The notes beneath the pieces are model-generated. The model saw only the letters and a list, made by a program, of their open reading frames with translations. It ran no database searches and was not told the DNA's origin. From contig JAJPHP010000002.1 in NCBI GenBank assembly GCA_021325255.1, forward strand, positions 1-14,001: a DNA stretch of 14,001 bases, written 5' to 3'. The DNA is from Nitrososphaerota archaeon (lineage in GTDB: Archaea > Thermoproteota > Nitrososphaeria > Nitrososphaerales > CADDZS01). Position numbers and translations under genes: made by a program. Positions 11,859 through 14,001 of this stretch are shown piece after piece. Position 1 is the stretch's first letter. The number at the start of each line of letters is the position of its first letter.

Positions 11859-14001
11859 CTAGCCCCACGGCCATCCGTAATCTGAAAAGAAGTTGTTAAG
11901 CTCCGTGAAAAACTCTTTCACTCCTTCATCTGCATGCACTACGGCCCCGTTCCAAGTAGCGCTGTTCCCGTTTTGAGTATCGTAAAGAGCAGCATCGTCT
12001 CCTCCCCATCGAAGTGATGCACCTAAAGCCGTTGTGGCGAGGCCGATTGGCGGATCGATATACAACGGTACGCTAGCAAAAATCACCAGTGCTCCGGCGG
12101 CATAGTAACCTATGGTCACCAAGATCGCGCCAGCCAAACCCGGGGAAATCTGTTGGGATGATGTTGCTGGCACAGCTGTTGTTACGGTGGTTGTGAAAGG
12201 GCTTGATTGGTACGCCGCTTGGTCCACTGTTGGCCTTGAAACACTTGTTCCGCCCCCGGCAGTTGAGTAACTACCGCTGCTTGTGACAGGTACGTAATTG
12301 CTTGCAACGCAGCCAGTGCCTCCGCAGTCCTGGGAAGAAGTGGTCTGAGCCAAAACCCATGATTGGTAAGCTGGGGAATTTGTGTACGAGTTCTTTGCGC
12401 TCAAAGTCGATTGGTAGTTCAATGCCGGCAGAATGAACATGTGTCCGCTCGGATCGACGAGTGAAAGAGGGTTGTCCCGCGCGTAGACGTATCTGTTTTC
12501 GCTTATTGGATCTTTGACATTGCCCGCGTTGCTGTCCTCCGTTATGAACCTCCCGCTTTCAGGATCATAATATCGTGCACCAAAGTAGTACAATCCCGTC
12601 ACAGGATCGATCAGCTTGCCGGTGAAGAGGTAGTAAATGCCAGAGCCCGAAGGGTTGTACTCGGGACCAAACGGCAGGTAATCAGAACTGAATTGTATGC
12701 TTCCTGTACTTGTAGTTGCTATTCTCGTGCTGCCGATGCTGTCCTGCTGAAGATAATATGATGTGCTCCCGGAAAGTTCGCCGACCTGCATTCCGTCTGC
12801 ATAGTAGTGCTTTGTGACCACTCCGCTCGAGAGGTTCTTCTCGTAGATTATGTTGTTCGAGCCCTGATAGACGTAGACGATGGTGGTACCGCTAACATTC
12901 TGCTCTATCCTTCGGCCGCTCGCATCGTAGGTACTGTTCTGGACATTAGCACCGTTCTTTGATACACCCGTAAGATGATTCTCGTAGTCATAGTAGTAGT
13001 TCCAAGAATTAGAGCCATTGACGATCTTCTGGAGGTTTCCGTTCTTGTCGTAGGTGAGTGTTGCAGTCCACGAAGATGTATTCTCCTGCGTCAACCGGTT
13101 GTACGAAGAGTAGAGATAGGTTGTCGTAACCGAACCATAGATCATCTTCACTCTATTGCCAACAGCATCATAAGTGTATGTAATCTTTCCCCAAGGGCCG
13201 CTTGTGTAATTCAGGTGGTTGACGTTGTCGTAGGTGTAGTTGTAGGAGGGAGAGTTCACCGAGATCACATTGCCTGCCGCATCGTACGAGTAGGAGAGGC
13301 TCTGCAAGGTTGTTGTACCCTTCTTCGTGAGAATGAGCGTAGGTCTATCCCTCTTGTCATAGCTATACGTCGTCACTACGCCGTTGTAGTATGAAATTGA
13401 GCTTATCTTGCTATCCACGGTGTAATTCAACGAGGCTATGCTTCCTCCGCTCCCAACATTGACAACCCTGTTGAGGAAGTCGTAAGAATAGGTTAGATTG
13501 TACGAGTCTGGATAGTTCATCGCGACCACGTTGCTTGCCTTGTCGTAGTAGTACGAGGTTGTGTAAGAAGTTCCTCCAATCTTATCGGTCTCGCTCGTCA
13601 CTCTGTTCCTTGCATCGTAGGTGTACATCACAGAAGAGGAAGACGTCGCGGACTGGGCGTTGCCGCTTACGGATAGCGTATTGCCCGCGAGGTCATAGGT
13701 GTAGAGAACCTTCGCGGCGTTGGGATAAGTAACGTTCGAGAGCCTGTTGAGCTGGTCGTATGCGTAGGTGATTGTGTGACCAGCAGGATCTAGTCTCGAG
13801 ATCACGTTGCCGAGGCTATTGTACGTTACGGTCTGGTTTGTACCATCTGGATACTTGGTTACAATGAGCCGATTTAGGTCATCGTATTGATAACTAGTCT
13901 TCTGGTTCTTTGCATCGGTTACTGAGAGGAGGTTCGCCGAGAGATCATAACTATAAGTCGTTAGGTAGTAACTGGATGAAGAATTGTACTCTCTAACCCA
14001 C
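11859..14001 (-). CDS. Large Rhs/YD-repeat protein, C-terminal part, runs off right edge
   Basis: The frame stays open to the window edge, giving about 713 residues of the C-terminal portion. From the edge to about 12880 it is a series of YD repeats (YDLSANLLSVTD, YTYDLAGNTLSVSG, YTYDARNRVTSETD, YSYDFLNRVVNV, YTYDAVGNRVKMIY, LTYDKNGNLQKI, STYDASGRRIEQ), which in Rhs/Tc-toxin proteins form a hollow beta-shell. The Rhs-associated core follows: YLPFGPEYNPSG, GLYYFGARYYDPESGRF, NRYVYARDNPLSLVDPSGH (codons near 12440-12500). A linker with QDCGGTGC ends at about 12203. The last 115 or so residues are the tip, with hydrophobic stretches (GLAGAILVTIGYYAAGALVIFAS), RWGGDDAALYD and an amphipathic end (VKEFFTELNNFFSDYGW). 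It is probably a cell-surface or secreted toxin-delivery protein; in archaea this role is not well established. The N-terminus, with any signal, lies outside the window. Confidence 0.92.
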   Translation of the reverse strand, partial: WVREYNSSSSYYLTTYSYDLSANLLSVTDAKNQKTSYQYDDLNRLIVTKYPDGTNQTVTYNSLGNVISRLDPAGHTITYAYDQLNRLSNVTYPNAAKVLYTYDLAGNTLSVSGNAQSATSSSSVMYTYDARNRVTSETDKIGGTSYTTSYYYDKASNVVAMNYPDSYNLTYSYDFLNRVVNVGSGGSIASLNYTVDSKISSISYYNGVVTTYSYDKRDRPTLILTKKGTTTLQSLSYSYDAAGNVISVNSPSYNYTYDNVNHLNYTSGPWGKITYTYDAVGNRVKMIYGSVTTTYLYSSYNRLTQENTSSWTATLTYDKNGNLQKIVNGSNSWNYYYDYENHLTGVSKNGANVQNSTYDASGRRIEQNVSGTTIVYVYQGSNNIIYEKNLSSGVVTKHYYADGMQVGELSGSTSYYLQQDSIGSTRIATTSTGSIQFSSDYLPFGPEYNPSGSGIYYLFTGKLIDPVTGLYYFGARYYDPESGRFITEDSNAGNVKDPISENRYVYARDNPLSLVDPSGHMFILPALNYQSTLSAKNSYTNSPAYQSWVLAQTTSSQDCGGTGCVASNYVPVTSSGSYSTAGGGTSVSRPTVDQAAYQSSPFTTTVTTAVPATSSQQISPGLAGAILVTIGYYAAGALVIFASVPLYIDPPIGLATTALGASLRWGGDDAALYDTQNGNSATWNGAVVHADEGVKEFFTELNNFFSDYGWPWG
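12203..12876 (-). repeat. Rhs core/linker repeat, copy D (in the large gene)
   Basis: This is the segment of the large Rhs gene from which copies A, B and C derive or with which they exchange. Copy A matches its full length at a constant offset of 8962 bases. Copy C matches its core part and copy B its core-end/linker part. The left boundary marks the junction to the unique tip. Confidence 0.85.

Noticed and set aside
12975..13394. 139-codon plus-strand frame opposite the YD repeats
   Set aside because: The regular codon pattern of the repeats on the minus strand produces a long open antisense frame rich in Val, Ile and Arg. The minus strand reads clear YD repeats, so this is a shadow.
1..14001. 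CRISPR array, tRNA, rRNA, insertion sequence or integrase
   Set aside because: No regularly spaced short repeats, cloverleaf sequence, rRNA-like stretch or transposase/integrase motif was seen. The direct repeats present are Rhs core copies.

Overview
The window is probably archaeal. Several genes have TATA-box-like promoters of archaeal spacing, the divergently oriented regulator is a small ArsR-like winged-helix protein, and two secreted proteins belong to a family I associate with archaea (thermopsin-like or adjacent). I cannot name the lineage. A thaumarchaeal or thermoplasmatal relative would fit, but this is a guess. No rRNA, tRNA, CRISPR array, transposase or integrase was recognised.

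The right end (11859-14001, minus strand) is the 3' part of a large Rhs/YD-repeat gene that enters from beyond the window. Downstream of it, on the same strand, lie further copies of its 3' end: 9830-10783, 6470-7054 and 2840-4072. Each keeps a piece of the Rhs core and ends in a different C-terminal tip. A fourth, core-less tip-like tail lies at 307-820, and a tiny decayed core relic at 9216-9251. This is the layout of an Rhs locus with displaced ('orphan') tip cassettes, as described for bacterial Rhs polymorphic toxins. Three of the tails (11859, 9830 and 307) are followed within about 40-105 bases by a same-strand membrane protein (231 aa with about six helices, 92 aa with two, at least 68 aa with one or two). 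These are candidate immunity proteins. Two other tips (6470 and 2840) are followed instead by paralogous thermopsin-like secreted proteins; one is intact (5296-6210) and one carries a one-base frameshift (1700-2637). Short single-helix membrane ORFs (7051-7218, 10823-10996) also sit between cassettes.

Two islands do not belong to the Rhs array. One is a plus-strand gene at 4152-5144 with a GRAM/PH-like domain and a C-terminal winged-helix-like domain. The other is a divergent pair: a small Rossmann-like (nucleoside deoxyribosyltransferase/SLOG-like) protein at 7271-7834 and an ArsR-like regulator at 7985-8329. The pair shares a 150-base intergenic region with two TATA boxes, a 6-4-6 palindrome and a repeated half-site one 20-base step away. 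This looks like an autoregulated switch.

The stretch 8343-9450 is gene-poor and holds only decayed fragments. Overall the window looks like an accessory island shaped by repeated recombination between near-identical Rhs core segments, with loss of reading frame in several passengers.
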